The notes below the pieces were generated by a model. The model ran no database searches and had not been told where the DNA came from. It was given only the letters and a program-made list of their open reading frames with translations. A program made the position numbers and the translations under genes. A DNA stretch of 64,000 nucleotides from Pisaster brevispinus (lineage: Eukaryota > Echinodermata > Asteroidea > Forcipulatida > Asteriidae). The stretch is from positions 6,626,541 to 6,690,540 of the forward strand of contig JAMKCF010000022.1 of the NCBI GenBank assembly GCA_023634235.1, in the 5' to 3' direction. Positions 11,401-20,878 of the stretch are shown here, piece by piece (position 1 is the stretch's first letter; each line of letters starts with the position of its first letter).

Positions 11401-14400
11401 TATCTTTCTTAAATAAGCATTACGTTGACAAAAACCAATCTGAAAGTGTGATGTCACAAAACAAATAACCACGGCGACATTGACATTAGCCATTATGAGT
11501 TATGGTGGACCCATCACTATGACACTATCAGCTTTGGGTAAATTTGTCTGTACACACCCAAACCTAACTGCACTCAGTGTCCACCATATCTCAAAAAGGC
11601 TAATTGACATCTGCGAATGGAATAGCGCACGAAATCCTTGTACATTGTTTGTAAAACATGGCTGCAGATAATGTCAGATAATGTTGAGTCCCTAAATAGC
11701 TCATCGGGCTGTATTTTAATTAACTACATGTATTTCTGTAATTTTTGACAGTTTTTGTTTTGGTTTGGGGTTCGGTTTCGGTTTTTGTTTCAGTTTTGGG
11801 TGTTTGTTTTGTTTTTCCTTCCCGTCTCAAATGAAAGCATCACTTCCCAGACTAAAGGAAAATTGGTATATTCATTCAATATAATTATTGTCATCATAAA
11901 TTTGGCAAAAGAATCCCGTCGTGCATCTTTAAGTGATCCTTTGAATAAATATATTCGGAATTCTGAAGTGAGGTTGGACTGGTCACTATCTCTTTAAACT
12001 TCATGTATCAGTGATGGACTACCCTCGACCTTTGTACCTTCGATTATTAATTGTGCAAATACGCCGTGACAGAATATATGAGGGTACTGTCGTAATTTGT
12101 TTATACAATCATGCGCATCGTGATCTGTACATGTACAAAGCGACAATCGCTTCCCGTGTGTTCTATCACGGGGCGCACAAAGGAACACGTTGCCGTCGGA
12201 ATGGGCGCTTTGGGCTATAAAAAGCATTCGTTGTGAAATGAATATGGTTGGAAAGCTGTTTTAGAAGTATAATATAATGCTACCCACAAATCTTCCTTGA
12301 AATTGTATGGATTTCCTTTTACTTCGTGAACTAAGACGTTAATTTTGTGTCAATAAATTTTGAGTAAAAAAGGGTTCTTCAAAATGGCGGACCGTGTTAG
12401 TTTACGAAATAAAAGGAAAACCATACAATTTCGAGGGATATTTGCGTGAATCATTATATCTTTTAAACATTTATCCAACCGTATTCATTTCATAACGATG
12501 GCCCAAAGTGCCCAATTCAAGGTAATGTCTCCCTTTAATTGCACCGAGAGCGCCTTGGGCGAACTGAGCGAGTATGCACGGAGGTTTATCTCCTCGGTCT
12601 AAGCTGAACGGAGCTAGGAGTCAAAGGACAACGGAAGGATGTGGTGACAGATAAATGTTGCCCCATAAACACAGTTGTGTTATTATACAGTAGTCACAGC
12701 ATACATTTATAGAGTACATTGTCATGTGTTATTGTTCAAACATGGGATCGATTTGTAATGAATGAAAGTCCATTAAAATAATTTGGGTTTTTTGGTTGTT
12801 TTTTTTAAGGAATTAAAGGAACACGTTGCCTTGGATTGGGCGATTTGGGCTATGAAAAGCGTTTGTTATGAAATGAATTGAAATGAATGTCGTTGGAAAA
12901 AACGTTTTAAAAGTAGACTACAATAACCCACACAATATGCCTCGAAATTGTGTGGCTTTCCTTTTACTTTGTGAAGTAACAACGTTCACCATTTTGCCAC
13001 AAAATGGCGGATAGTGTTAGTTCACGCTTTTCATAGCCCAAACTGCCCAATCAAAGGCAACGTGTCCCTTTAACCAAACAAACAAATCAAAGACATTTGT
13101 ATTGTTTGCATGGGTCAAACAATGGTTTAGGGAAGGCAGTCAAAATGTTCCTTGATACAAGTCTGTATTCATAGAAAGTGAAAGGTTTGTGTATGGTACG
13201 GATCCAGGAGTGCCAACTAGACTAGTTTGATGTATAATTTGACTTGTCTTGATAATTTATCTCGCCCAGACAATAAAACTTAGAAGTCGACTAAATACGC
13301 CTCTGTTTCAGTAAGCTTAGTCTTCTTGGTGAGATAGATTTTCAAGACAAGTCGACATCTGTAGTTTTAGTAAGTCGACTTGACGCGATCAATTATCAGG
13401 ACAAGTCGACATTTTTAGTTTCTTCAAGTTGGCCTAGCAAGATACATTTTCCTAGGACAAGTCAACATATTTGGTTTCATACGGTTGACCTGGCGAGATC
13501 ATTTGACAGGACGAGTCGACATTATTAGTTTCATCATGTCGACTTTGGCGATATATTTTAATTGTCTCATTGTCTTTTTCTTTATCTATTTTTAACACAG
13601 TTTCGTTGGCCGCTCAGGCAGGTAGTGTGAGCTGTCTGGAAGAGCTTATTGATCAAGCCCAAGTCGACCCTCAACGCGCTGACCATGACGGCATGACCCC
13701 GGTGCATTATGCTGCACTAGCAGGTATTAAACGTAAACTCGGCTGTATCACACTTTTAAAACTCCCGGGTCAAAATTGACTCGGCTTCCGGGTCCGAGGA
13801 GGCCTGACCCAGAAACTGCTCGATGATGGGATATCAACTTGGATTCTGCGTCAGCTTGATCCGTTTTCTCGGTCATTTTGACACGGATTTCGGGTTATAC
13901 TAACCCTAAAATGAGTCGGGCCCCACGGGACCTAGCCTTTTATCAAGGCCTTCGTGGCTTGGACAGCTTCGTAGCGCCGCGATCCCAAGCGGCTGGAAGG
14001 GAAGACCACGCACGCGAGTGGCAAAGCCACGAGGGCCTTTTCCAACTTGTTTTTTTGCGGTTTCTAACGTTTTTCTTTATAATCTTGTTTTTTGCTATAG
14101 TAGACCCTAACGGTAGCTAAAGTCCAAACCAATCAGAAGCGACGGGGTCAGCGGGTCAGCATACAATGGCGAACGTCTTGACGTGTGTATCACCAGATAC
14201 TTGTCTGCATACAAGTTATGAATAATGCACGTTTCATACTTTATGAATAATTCATCCCCAAAAAACGCAAACAAGTTGGAAAAGGCCCTCGTGGCTTTGC
14301 CACTCGGCTCGCGCGCGTGGTCTCCCGTTCCAGTCGCTCCGCTGTTTACAAAGCTGTCCAAGCCACGAAGGCCTTGACAAAAGGTTACACGGGACCTGGA

Positions 14401-17400
14401 ATCCAGGTCAATTCTGACCTGGGACTTTGTAGAAGGAATTAGATATTTCAGAGTTAGGGCCATTGGCACTGCCAAAGCCATTCGTGTACAAGTATTTTCA
14501 AAATGTCCTTGACCCGTTAAATACGCTTACGTTAAGCACAGACTTCTCTGCTAACGTAAGTGCCGATTGTTCGCTTCTGTGGTATGGAGAGCCATATACA
14601 TTAGGCATGACGTGTAAACTGTAAACCTTCGCGTTGGTGCTTTCCAGGTCAAACCGGGGCAAAATGTCAAGTGCAGTACTACTGTGTACTTAGAATAGCT
14701 GGTACAGCGTTTGGTACTGGGTAGTACTAATACTGTCTTAAAAAATAACTCAAGGTATCTTGTGAAAATTATGTTGACATCTTGTGAAGTTGTTGTTGAC
14801 AACTCACTGTTCGCTCATTTCAAGGACAGAGAATTGCAGTACTTCTATTGAACACTCTTGAAAAAAACAAGTAAGTTTTATCATTTACAAACTTACTCTT
14901 AGAAACCTTTGTATGTTTTTACTTGATTCGTTAAACTTTATCAATATTGATTGTAGTTTTAATGGATGACTTCAAGGACTTACTCCCACAATTCACAAGA
15001 GTCCAGGTCAATAGAAGAAGCAAACGAAATCCAAACAAATTGCATAACCCATCTGCCAGATTTCCAGCATGAAAACCATAGATAAGTGACAAGAAATATA
15101 GCAGCTCAAATTGTCAATAACATTGTCATCATCATTGACAGGGTAAAGATAGTTTGTTCACCATCTGAGTTTAAAACATTTTGACGAAAACACGTCTTTA
15201 ACTTGTCAAGAAACAACAGGCTTACTCTATCTCCATGGACATGCATAATATTTAGAGTGGTCTTTTATTTTCGGTTTGTCTCTCCGGACAGGGCATTTAA
15301 ATTGCACTCACTGGCTGATACGACGAGCGAGGTGCTCCCTGAACGAGACCAGGAAGAAGGACGGTGCCACGGCGATGCATCTTGCAGCAGGGAAAGGTAC
15401 GAGCACGGGGAGAGTATACATAATGCCTTGATGCCGCTGGGGAAATTCTAGTGTCACTGACACCTTGGGAATTGAACGCTGTTTTGCAAGTTCCTTCAAG
15501 TGTAACTTGAAACGGCGTGACAAGTTTTATTGCTTTACTATCAGAATATGATCTTACAATAAACTAATTAGATTCTACAATCAACGAATGAATATGTGCA
15601 TTCTATCGTTGAATATCTAATTATCAGTTTTAATATTTTGTAATCTAAATCATTAATGCAATTTCGGCTCCGTAAATTAGATATTTTCCTCTTGGCTTCA
15701 GATACATTTTTAAAAAGCCTTTGGGATAGAGCCTGACCACTTTCATAACAGACCTTGATTACGGTGCAGCCATTTTGTTTGCTTCCATTCGAATCAATGT
15801 AATCAAACCGAGGCTGGATTGGTTAGTCTGGTTCCATTTTACATAGACATAGTTAACACTATCATCGTCATTGTGTACAAGGCATCAGACAAAGATGGCT
15901 TCTGTGAGAACGGTCTATGGCCGTGTCCACATTGGCCGAATCTTGTTTTCCCATCCACAGGCCGTTGTCCTATCCTGCAGTGGGCGTTGAATCGAGAGCT
16001 TTCATTTGCCGATGAGCTGGACGTCTTTGGGCGCACGCCTGTGCATTACGCTGCCGAAGAGGGCCACATCACGGCACTCCGGACATTTTCCAAGTTTCCC
16101 AGGGTACATCTTGACGTCAAAGATTTTCTTGGACGAACTCCTAGGTTAGTAATCATAGAGAACAAAGACGATTGAGAACAATAGTTACGTAAAAAAAACA
16201 TTGTCTGTTGTAGCTTTCTGTTGATAGTATTCATATTCCACAACGGCCTTTAAAAACCTCATTGTACAGCTTGTACTGGTCTTTTGAGCTATTTTGCTCG
16301 GCCTCGTCGGTCTCATTCAAGAACGCTGGGACGGGCTGTAGGTTGTACAGATTCTTCTTCAGGATGTAGTGATGCATGATGGGAAGGATTGTTTATCATG
16401 TGTTGAAGTATAGGACGTCCTTAGCAGCAGCTGTAGCCGTAACTGTAGCCGCCTTCTCGGGTACGGCCTTGGTTTGGTTCACTCACGCCCACACGCGGTG
16501 AAAATTACCGGATTCTAACAGTCTATCCCTTTATTCTGCTCCAGTAACCTAGCCGAAAGGAGGGGCCACAGTGCCTGTTTACGTTTCCTCGACTCCTGCC
16601 TCCAGCAGAGGCATCCTGACGGTGAGGGAGCCCTTCTTGCCAAGCTGACCAGATCCATATCCAGTCCCGGTGGGTTGAATAAACTCAATAGAAGGAATTC
16701 AAATAGGAGGAGTTCCCGAAGGAAGCACATCTCATCAGTGAGTATGAGATTCGTTCCTGATTTGGGGCCAGAGGGGCCTATGTAACTATGTTGTTTTTAA
16801 GCAGGCCTGGGATAACACGGAGGCAACGGAGGTCATGACCTCCGTTGCCTTCAAAAAGTTTCCCATATACTTGAAGAATTTTCCAAAACGAAAATGGCCT
16901 GCCCTCTTAAAGATAAAATTCCAGACCTGTGTCTCCAATACTTGTAGAAAGGCCAAACACCGTATGTGTTGGGCCGAAAGAATCTACCCCAAAACAAGTT
17001 ACAGTCGATCCACCCTCATTATTATAAGAGCGATGTTATAAATAGGTCTGCTTATAAAGAGAACATTCTGAAGTCCTGAATCTTATTATTTTGTACTTTG
17101 TGTTTCTTTGTTTTGCTGTCCTTGCATAACAACGTTCCTGTTTATAATTTGGTCAGGTTTTGTTATTACGAAAGTCGACTATATTTGTTAAAAATGTAAC
17201 CATGTAAAGTCCAGGCCAACTCGAGAAAATAAATGCTTAACAGTTTAGCTAAATCTTGTCCGTTTTCGCCCTCTACGTCTGGGCTTGGTCTAAAATTAAG
17301 TCTATGTGAATTATCATGGGGCGGCCATCTTGATTTATCCCACTCAAATCAATGTTACTAAGCCGAGGCTTGAAGGAGAAATAGTCTGGTTCTTTTTTTG

Positions 17401-17739
17401 CAATGAATATTAGCATTCATTACTGTTACTTGATACAGGGAACATGACCGAGATGGCGGCAGCATGATAAAGGTATCTTTCTTCTGATCTTCACAGGTCT
17501 ATCTCGAGGAAAAATCTCTGACAGACACTGAGGCGGGACCGGGGATGTCTGAGCCATTGGCAAGAGACGACGGGACCGCTGCCGGTTACCGTGTATCCGC
17601 TCTTATATCCCAAGTCGGCATGATGGCCATCGCTCCGGCCGTTCCGGAAATTTCTCTTCACAGACGGATTATTAATAGTTTATTTAAGAAACTGAGACGT
17701 CAGGCGAACATCGAGGAAGATTTCACGGTGACAATGTGA
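7584..17739 (+). CDS. Ankyrin-repeat protein, six exons (gene 1)
   Basis: The exons are 7584-8472, 13601-13723, 15292-15396, 15961-16144, 16545-16737 and 17497-17739. All introns are GT-AG and all phases agree. The total of 1737 nt gives 578 residues plus a stop. Residues 1-140 are acidic and low-complexity, with DSGMGD at 110-115. About nine ankyrin repeats follow from residue 142 to about 460, with hallmark segments such as RMPVHLAAYHDH, TPLHHAAAGG, GRTAVSLAAQAG, MTPVHYAALAGH and RTPVHYAAEEGH. Several of these form only after splicing, which strongly supports the model. A Ser/Arg-rich stretch (about 483-497) and an unrecognised tail end the protein. Ankyrin repeats bind protein partners; no enzymatic domain, signal peptide or membrane segment is seen. 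The start could instead be the ATG at 7614, which has better context (AACATGG). The specific orthologue is not recognised. Confidence 0.8.
8607..8838. mobile_element. TA-flanked TIR element, GGGTCAGACCCGG-word family D
   Basis: The ends are CACTTTTAAAATCCCC on the left and the inverted GGGAGTTTTTATAGTG on the right, each bordered by TA. The interior is a string of TGACCC, GGGTCA and CCGGGA words in both orientations. It lies 135 bp into intron 1 of gene 1. A TA target suggests a Tc1/mariner-type mobiliser, which is inference. Confidence 0.6.
8839..9745. other. Intron 1 of gene 1, no feature seen
   Basis: No exon, repeat copy or RNA gene is supported here. The small open frames lack family similarity and splice context. 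Confidence 0.35.
9746..10105. mobile_element. TTAA-flanked palindromic MITE, family B, copy 1
   Basis: The left end is TTAA then AGGTACACGTTGCCTTTAG, and the right end is CAAAGGCAATGTTTCCCT then TTAA. The arms are inverted over about 170 bp, sharing CGAAATTGTGTGG and the mirrored TTCACGAAGTAAA, and CAAAATGGCGGAC lies near the centre. There is no coding capacity. Related copies are at 12176-12538 and 12813-13073 in the same intron. Confidence 0.75.
10106..11044. other. Intron 1 of gene 1, no feature seen
   Basis: Two overlapping plus-strand frames at 10193-10459 look slightly protein-like but lack a recognisable domain or good splice sites. I do not call them. Otherwise nothing is seen. Confidence 0.3.
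11045..11095. repeat. Fragment of the TTTCACAAAGAGTTAAGA element (family J)
   Basis: GGGCTCGATTTCTCAAAGAG followed by CTAAGATTAATCTTAA matches the left end of the complete copy at 18518-18674. A further matching phrase (GATGTCACAAAACAAAT) appears near 11450, so the copy seems split or diverged. Confidence 0.45.
11096..12175. other. Intron 1 of gene 1, no gene seen
   Basis: A family J echo lies near 11450-11500 and a GGTTTCGG-rich T/G stretch near 11760. No exon is supported. Confidence 0.3.
12176..12538. mobile_element. Palindromic MITE, family B, copy 2
   Basis: The left end is AAAGGAACACGTTGCCG and the right end is CAAGGTAATGTCTCCCT then TTAA. Inverted arms share ATACAATTTCGAGG, and AAAATGGCGGACC lies near the centre. 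The left TTAA has mutated. This copy is about as long as copy 1, but its sequence has diverged. Confidence 0.7.
12813..13073. mobile_element. Palindromic MITE, family B, copy 3, internally deleted
   Basis: TTAA then AGGAACACGTTGCCTTGG on the left and CAAAGGCAACGTGTCCCT then TTAA on the right. The right arm is about 100 bp shorter than in copies 1 and 2, because the part between the central TTAGTTCACG and the CTTTTCATAGCCC segment is missing. Confidence 0.7.
13213..13560 (+). repeat. Satellite block of GTCGAC-bearing units
   Basis: About six diverged units of roughly 55 bp follow one another. Each has the core ACAAGTCGACATTTTTAG, a TTTCATCAAGTCGACTTGG-like return half, and GCGAGATCAATTTTC. 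GTCGAC or near matches occur twice per unit in opposite contexts, so each unit is itself a weak palindrome. The block ends 40 bp before exon 2 of gene 1. Confidence 0.7.
13601..13723 (+). CDS. Gene 1 exon 2: ankyrin repeat 5 and start of repeat 6
   Basis: A pyrimidine-rich stretch and TTAACACAG precede the exon, and CAGGTATT follows. Its 123 nt run from phase 1 to phase 1. Spliced to exon 1 it reads GRTAVSLAAQAGSVSCL, a textbook ankyrin helix pair. Its end, MTPVHYAALAG, continues into exon 3. Confidence 0.85.
13751..14431. mobile_element. Family D element carrying an inserted second element
   Basis: The left end is CACTTTTAAAACTCCCGGG. The right part runs CAGGTCAATTCTGACCTGG to about 14431. 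Between them the family D sequence is interrupted at 13934-14387 by a separate element with its own duplication. It starts 28 bp downstream of the exon 2 donor of gene 1. Confidence 0.6.
13934..14387. mobile_element. Long-TIR element with 10-bp target duplication (MULE-like), nested
   Basis: The arms of about 120 bp are inverted copies: TCAAGGCCTTCGTGGCTTGG at the left and the same phrase on the opposite strand at the right. Both contain AAAGCCACGAGGGCC and end inward at CAACTTGTTT. The direct repeat CACGGGACCT flanks it at 13924-13933 and 14388-14397. Long TIRs with a 9-11 bp duplication are characteristic of Mutator-like elements; that classification is inferred. There is no transposase. 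Confidence 0.7.
14432..15291. other. Intron 2 of gene 1, no gene seen
   Basis: It contains a small imperfect palindrome CTTACGTTAAGCA/TGCTAACGTAAG at about 14527-14561. Nothing else is supported. Confidence 0.3.
15292..15396 (+). CDS. Gene 1 exon 3: ankyrin repeat 6 end and repeat 7 start
   Basis: The acceptor is CTCCGGACAG and the donor GTACGA. The 105 nt run from phase 1 to phase 1. It completes AALAGHLNCTHWLIRRAR and supplies KKDGATAMHLAAGKG. The intron position, in the Gly codon of the repeat turn, is the same as at the previous exon end. Confidence 0.8.
15741..15845 (+). repeat. Short interspersed repeat, copy 1
   Basis: GGTGCAGCCATTTTG, AATCAATGTAATCAAACC, GAGGCTGGATTGG and AGTCTGGTTCC match in order with 17315-17400. 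It lies in intron 3 of gene 1. The family is unidentified. Confidence 0.4.
15961..16144 (+). CDS. Gene 1 exon 4: ankyrin repeats 7-8
   Basis: The acceptor is CCATCCACAG and the donor GTTAGT. The 184 nt enter in phase 1 and leave in phase 2. It encodes GRCPILQWALNRE, then FGRTPVHYAAEEGH and DFLGRTPR, all in correct ankyrin register. Confidence 0.85.
16340..16500. repeat. GTAGCC-rich repeat in intron 4
   Basis: AGCAGCTGTAGCCGTAACTGTAG and flanking phrases resemble 17990-18145. Related (CNGTAGCC/GGCTGYGGC) segments are at 19135-19250, 36980-37110 and 49840-49945. There is no coding evidence. Confidence 0.4.
16545..16737 (+). CDS. Gene 1 exon 5: degenerate ankyrin repeat 9 and basic linker
   Basis: The acceptor is ATTCTGCTCCAG and the donor a strong GTGAGTATG. 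The 193 nt enter in phase 2 and leave in phase 0. NLAERRGHSACLRFLDSCLQ continues the repeat array. The exon then becomes Ser/Arg-rich (RRNSNRRSSRRKH). An alternative donor GTGGGT at about 16673 would give a phase that hits a stop in exon 6, so the later donor is preferred. Confidence 0.75.
16802..16929. mobile_element. CAGGCCTGGAATT TIR element (family L), copy 1
   Basis: The ends are CAGGCCTGGGATAACACGG and TTCCAGACCTG. Inside lies the palindrome AACGGAGGTCATGACCTCCGTT. It matches the copies at 19614-20918 (interrupted) and 34006-34139. It lies in intron 5 of gene 1. Confidence 0.6.
17315..17400 (+). repeat. Short interspersed repeat, copy 2
   Basis: Matches 15741-15845 through GCGGCCATCTTG, AATCAATGTTACTAAGCC, GAGGCTTG and AGTCTGGTTC. 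Confidence 0.4.
17497..17739 (+). CDS. Gene 1 exon 6: C-terminal exon with stop
   Basis: The acceptor is TTCTGATCTTCACAG. The phase 0 entry reads VYLEEKSLTDTEAGPGMSEP and continues open for 80 codons to TGA at 17737-17739. The tail includes HRRIINSLFKKLRRQ, a basic amphipathic stretch, and ends FTVTM. No known domain is recognised. No convincing polyadenylation signal is seen within 500 bp. Confidence 0.7.
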   Translation, partial: VYLEEKSLTDTEAGPGMSEPLARDDGTAAGYRVSALISQVGMMAIAPAVPEISLHRRIINSLFKKLRRQANIEEDFTVTM

Positions 17740-17836
17740 TTGTACTGTACACGAATGAAAAGCAATATTATGTAAAAGGATTAACATCAGGGTAACATGG
17801 GTTTCTCATGTAACTTTTGCTTACGTTCTTCTTCAG

Positions 17837-17939
17837 GGCATACGACGATGTATGGGCTAACAGTACAAATTTCAAAACATACGTGTCCAACTCTGATGTG
17901 CTGAATATTATGACGACCTTTTGGTCCGAGATGAGATGA
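17837..17939 (+). CDS. Possible alternative terminal exon of gene 1
   Basis: The acceptor CTTCTTCAG precedes a frame of 33 codons ending in TGA at 17937-17939. It enters in phase 2 and reads AYDDVWANSTNFKTYVSN, which looks protein-like. Phase 2 matches the donor of exon 4 (16144), not the end of exon 6, so it could be an alternative 3' exon that skips exons 5 and 6. Evidence is composition and phase only. Confidence 0.25.
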
Positions 17940-18517
17940 CACGTCTATGGTTAAGTGCCTCGCTCAATCGTCGTCAGATCATGGTCAGACCCGTACGCAG
18001 ATGGTCGCATCCGAATTGCATGCTAGCTACGGCTATGGCTGTCGCCAAGGGTGTTGCAAAGGACGTCCACATTCTTCAAGGCATGATGATGTGGCGATGT
18101 AGCTGTAGCCGTAGCCGTAGCCGCCGATTCGGACTCGGCCAAATTACAAGTCATCACGATATTCGAATGAATAGTGATCTCTCTATTGTTATTTATCTGT
18201 GTTGAGTCAGTTTTGAATTGTTGGACAATATTTTGAAAAGACTGAAGGAAGTCTCATCCTTCCGTCCAAAGAGAAGGCCAAGCTTCGACAGTTATGTTGG
18301 GCAATATTAAACAACAACATAAATAGTAAATTTTATAAAACATATTTATTTATTTCATCACACATCCAAAAGATGTGGGAGGAAAACCCCAAATGGGGAA
18401 GCCCACGCAATCGGGCAGGAACTGAAACCCCAATCCGCATGCAGGGCCCCGGGTCTGAGGTTGGATTCGGACTTGGGTCCACAAACGTGAAGAAGGGAAA
18501 GAAACTACTGAACGAGT
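17940..18517. other. Intergenic with GTAGCC-rich repeat
   Basis: The stretch at about 17990-18145 is a GTAGCCGTAGCC-type repeat shared with 16340-16500. At 18355-18480 a GGAAAACCCCAAATGGGG segment has the look of an old repeat tail but was not identified. I saw no gene. Confidence 0.35.
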
Positions 18518-18674
18518 CAGGGCTCGATTTCACAAAGAGTTAAGATTGATCTTAACTCCAAATCACTCCTAATTAAAGTACTAAGCAAAGTGTGATGTCA
18601 CAATACAAATCACTATGGTGATATTGACAACTCATCTTAAGATGAATCTTAGTGCTTTGTGAAATCGACCCCTG
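18518..18674. mobile_element. TTTCACAAAGAGTTAAGA TIR element (family J), complete copy
   Basis: The left end CAGGGCTCGATTTCACAAAG is mirrored by CTTTGTGAAATCGACCCCTG at the right. Subterminal AAGATTGATCTTAA and CTTAAGATGAATCTTAG are self-complementary. The element is 157 bp and non-coding. Related copies are at 39767-39929, 39931-40071 and 11045. Confidence 0.7.
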
Positions 18675-19613
18675 ATATTGTAACACTTTAAAGCTGCAAT
18701 CTTAACCCTAACCATAAACAGCTAAATCATATTTTGAAGAAGAAAGAAAACATGTTTGTTAAGAAAGGAAGATACTGTGATGATCATTTTGTGGTGTGAT
18801 TCACTGCTGATGGAAGAGAGTCGCCAAGTTCACCAGCAGAAGGACGCCCTCTGCCGGCTAAGCATTTTGTAAAGCATTTTATTTTAGAAAGACGAAAGCA
18901 ATAAATGACTATTATAATTGACTATTACAATAAATGAACTATACAAATTGCTTAAATGAAATAAGGCTTTTCCGTTACGTTGATTTTAAACTTCCCACGT
19001 TGACTATAACATAATGAAAAACGTACTCGGTTCACTCTTTTTTGCACACAATCTTTGCTTTTGCAGAGCATTATCTCAGCTTGATTTCCAATACTTTTCC
19101 GAAGATGTTCAGATATAAGAACTGTACCCGAATAAGCAGATGTGGCTTCGGTGCGGCTGTGGCTGCGGCTGAATCAGTATGTTAATAGGCGTCAAAGCAT
19201 AAGCTGCCCTTAAGCAACAATTGCAGCCACAGCCGAATGCCTTAAGGAATCCAATGGGAGACTTTGGAACGCTAGGTGGCAGTATACTTACCTGGAAAAT
19301 GTCCATTGTTTGCGTAGATCTGAGCATGCGCACCATGTTTAACACGTGATTTTATATTTAGTTGTAATTAAAGTACCAGGCAATTTAAACATTTTTTTGT
19401 TTACCCCAAGATGGTCAATGTGCGAACCTTGGCCGATTATTGGTTGAAAACCTGTACGTGTGGCTTGGCGTGTCCGGAAGTGTGGATTGTTGACCTCAAA
19501 TCTCAGCCGGGTGCATTGGGGACTGGGCGGGGCAGAACCTTTAAAAATGGTGAGATCGTATGAGTCTATTTTTATCCAGGATAGGTTTGGAATTCAGATG
19601 GCCAGATATCAAA
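18675..19613. other. Intergenic, one GGCTGTGGC repeat
   Basis: The segment 19135-19250 is a GGCTGTGGCTGCGGCTG-type repeat with an inverted partner (GCAGCCACAGCCGAATG), related to 36980-37110 and 49840-49945. No gene is seen. Confidence 0.35.
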
Positions 19614-19703
19614 CAGGCCTGGAATTGTATCTTTGAGAGGGCAGTGCCATTTTCGTTTTACAAAGGGCACTTCCATGGGAAAATCTTCAAGGAAGTGTAA
19701 TGG

Positions 19704-20644
19704 TATGGTGGCCCTGAAGGGACATTGCATATCGCAAACGTGTGCGCATACGTATGCGATGTCGCGAAATAAATCGCGAATATGTGCGCACACGTACGCA
19801 ATGTCGTGAAACAATTCGCGAATATGTGCGCACACGTATGCGATGTCGCGAAAATTATCGCGAATATGTGCGCACACGTAAGCAATGTCGCGAAACAATT
19901 CGCAAATATGTGCGCATACGTATGCGACTTTATTTGCAATGTCGTGAATTTTATTGCATACCTTGTCGCATACCATTCAATAAAATTCCTAATGAACTGG
20001 GGAGTTGGAGCAGCTAGTCTGGAATCGAGACGTACAAATAGATATAAATAGTGTCTGACTAATTTACCTTCGAGCGCACGCTGTTCCTCACGCTTTCCTA
20101 ATAAGTGAATAACTATTATACTAACCATTGTACCGGTGCTCATTTTAGTGAGAATAGTCCGACGATTGTTCGCATGGACCTTTTGTTTTGTGATATGATG
20201 CTGTACCATCACCGTGTGGCTGGCCGGCTAGACATGGCCACACTAAAATGTACCTGCCTGGTACCCAAGCTCCTGCCTTGAAGTATCTTTGGTATACAAA
20301 ATGGGACCGGGCCACTTGCGTACTCCCTAGGCTACTAACAAATTGCCCGCAAAATGACACCACCCCAAAGGTATGCGACAGAGGTATGCAATAAAATTCA
20401 CGACATTGCAAATGAATTCGCAAACGAGTGCGCACATAATTATTCGCGAATTGTTTCACGACATTGCACACGTGTGCGCACATATTCGCGAATGTTTCAC
20501 GACATTGCACACGTGTGCGCACATATTCGCGAATTGTTTCACGACATTGCATACGTGTGCGCACACATTCGCAATAAATTTCGCGACATCGCATACGTAT
20601 GCGCACACGTTTGCGATATGCGATGTCCCTTCAGGGCCACCATA
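19704..20644. mobile_element. TIR element with arms of tandem GCGCATACGTATGCG-type units (family A-prime)
   Basis: The ends are TATGGTGGCCCTGAAGGGAC and its exact inverse, flanked by the 6-bp direct repeat TAATGG at 19698-19703 and 20645-20650. Each arm (about 270 bp: 19704-19974 and 20368-20644) is an array of about 40-bp units carrying GCGAATATGTGCGCACACGT and GCAATGTCGTGAAACAATTC variants. The 390 bp centre has no recognisable gene. Repetitive translations across the arms are artefacts of the tandem units. The termini are shared with 4188-4451. Confidence 0.8.
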
Positions 20645-20682
20645 TAATGGTAAACTTTTTAAGGAGCACCAAGGCCAAGACC

Positions 20683-20878
20683 TGGGCCCAACTTCGTAGA
20701 GCTGAAGCAGGAAGTATTGCTTAACAGTATTCTGCTAAGCAAAAAAGAGGCAGGATACAGGTCACAAATATTGTGCATGTGACATGGTACTTTGGCTGGT
20801 AACCTTATTCAGGTAAGCAGAATTATTTTGTGCTGAGCTGCTTTTTTGTGCTTAAACAACTCTATGAAATTGGGCCCA
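20683..20878. mobile_element. TGGGCCCAATTTCATAGAGCT TIR element (family K), copy 1
   Basis: The left end is TGGGCCCAACTTCGTAGAGC and the right end the inverted TATGAAATTGGGCCCA. Inside are mirrored TTCTGCTAAGC and AAGCAGAAT phrases. It is nested in the family L element. Other copies are at 55412-55616 and at the right edge of the window. Confidence 0.65.

Noticed and set aside
16673..16680. Alternative donor GTGGGT in gene 1 exon 5
   Set aside because: It would leave phase 1, and exon 6 then meets a stop after about 11 codons. The GTGAGTATG donor at 16738 gives a longer frame and a better consensus.
19740..19975. Regularly spaced repeats resembling a CRISPR array
   Set aside because: The units are contiguous and diverged with no unique spacers, are mirrored at 20368-20640 and lie in a TIR element of a eukaryotic genome.
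19572..20699. Several overlapping frames with repeating peptide patterns (about 90-184 codons) on both strands
   Set aside because: They are translations of the tandem units in the arms of the 19704-20644 element. The same periodicity appears in every frame, so they are not genes.
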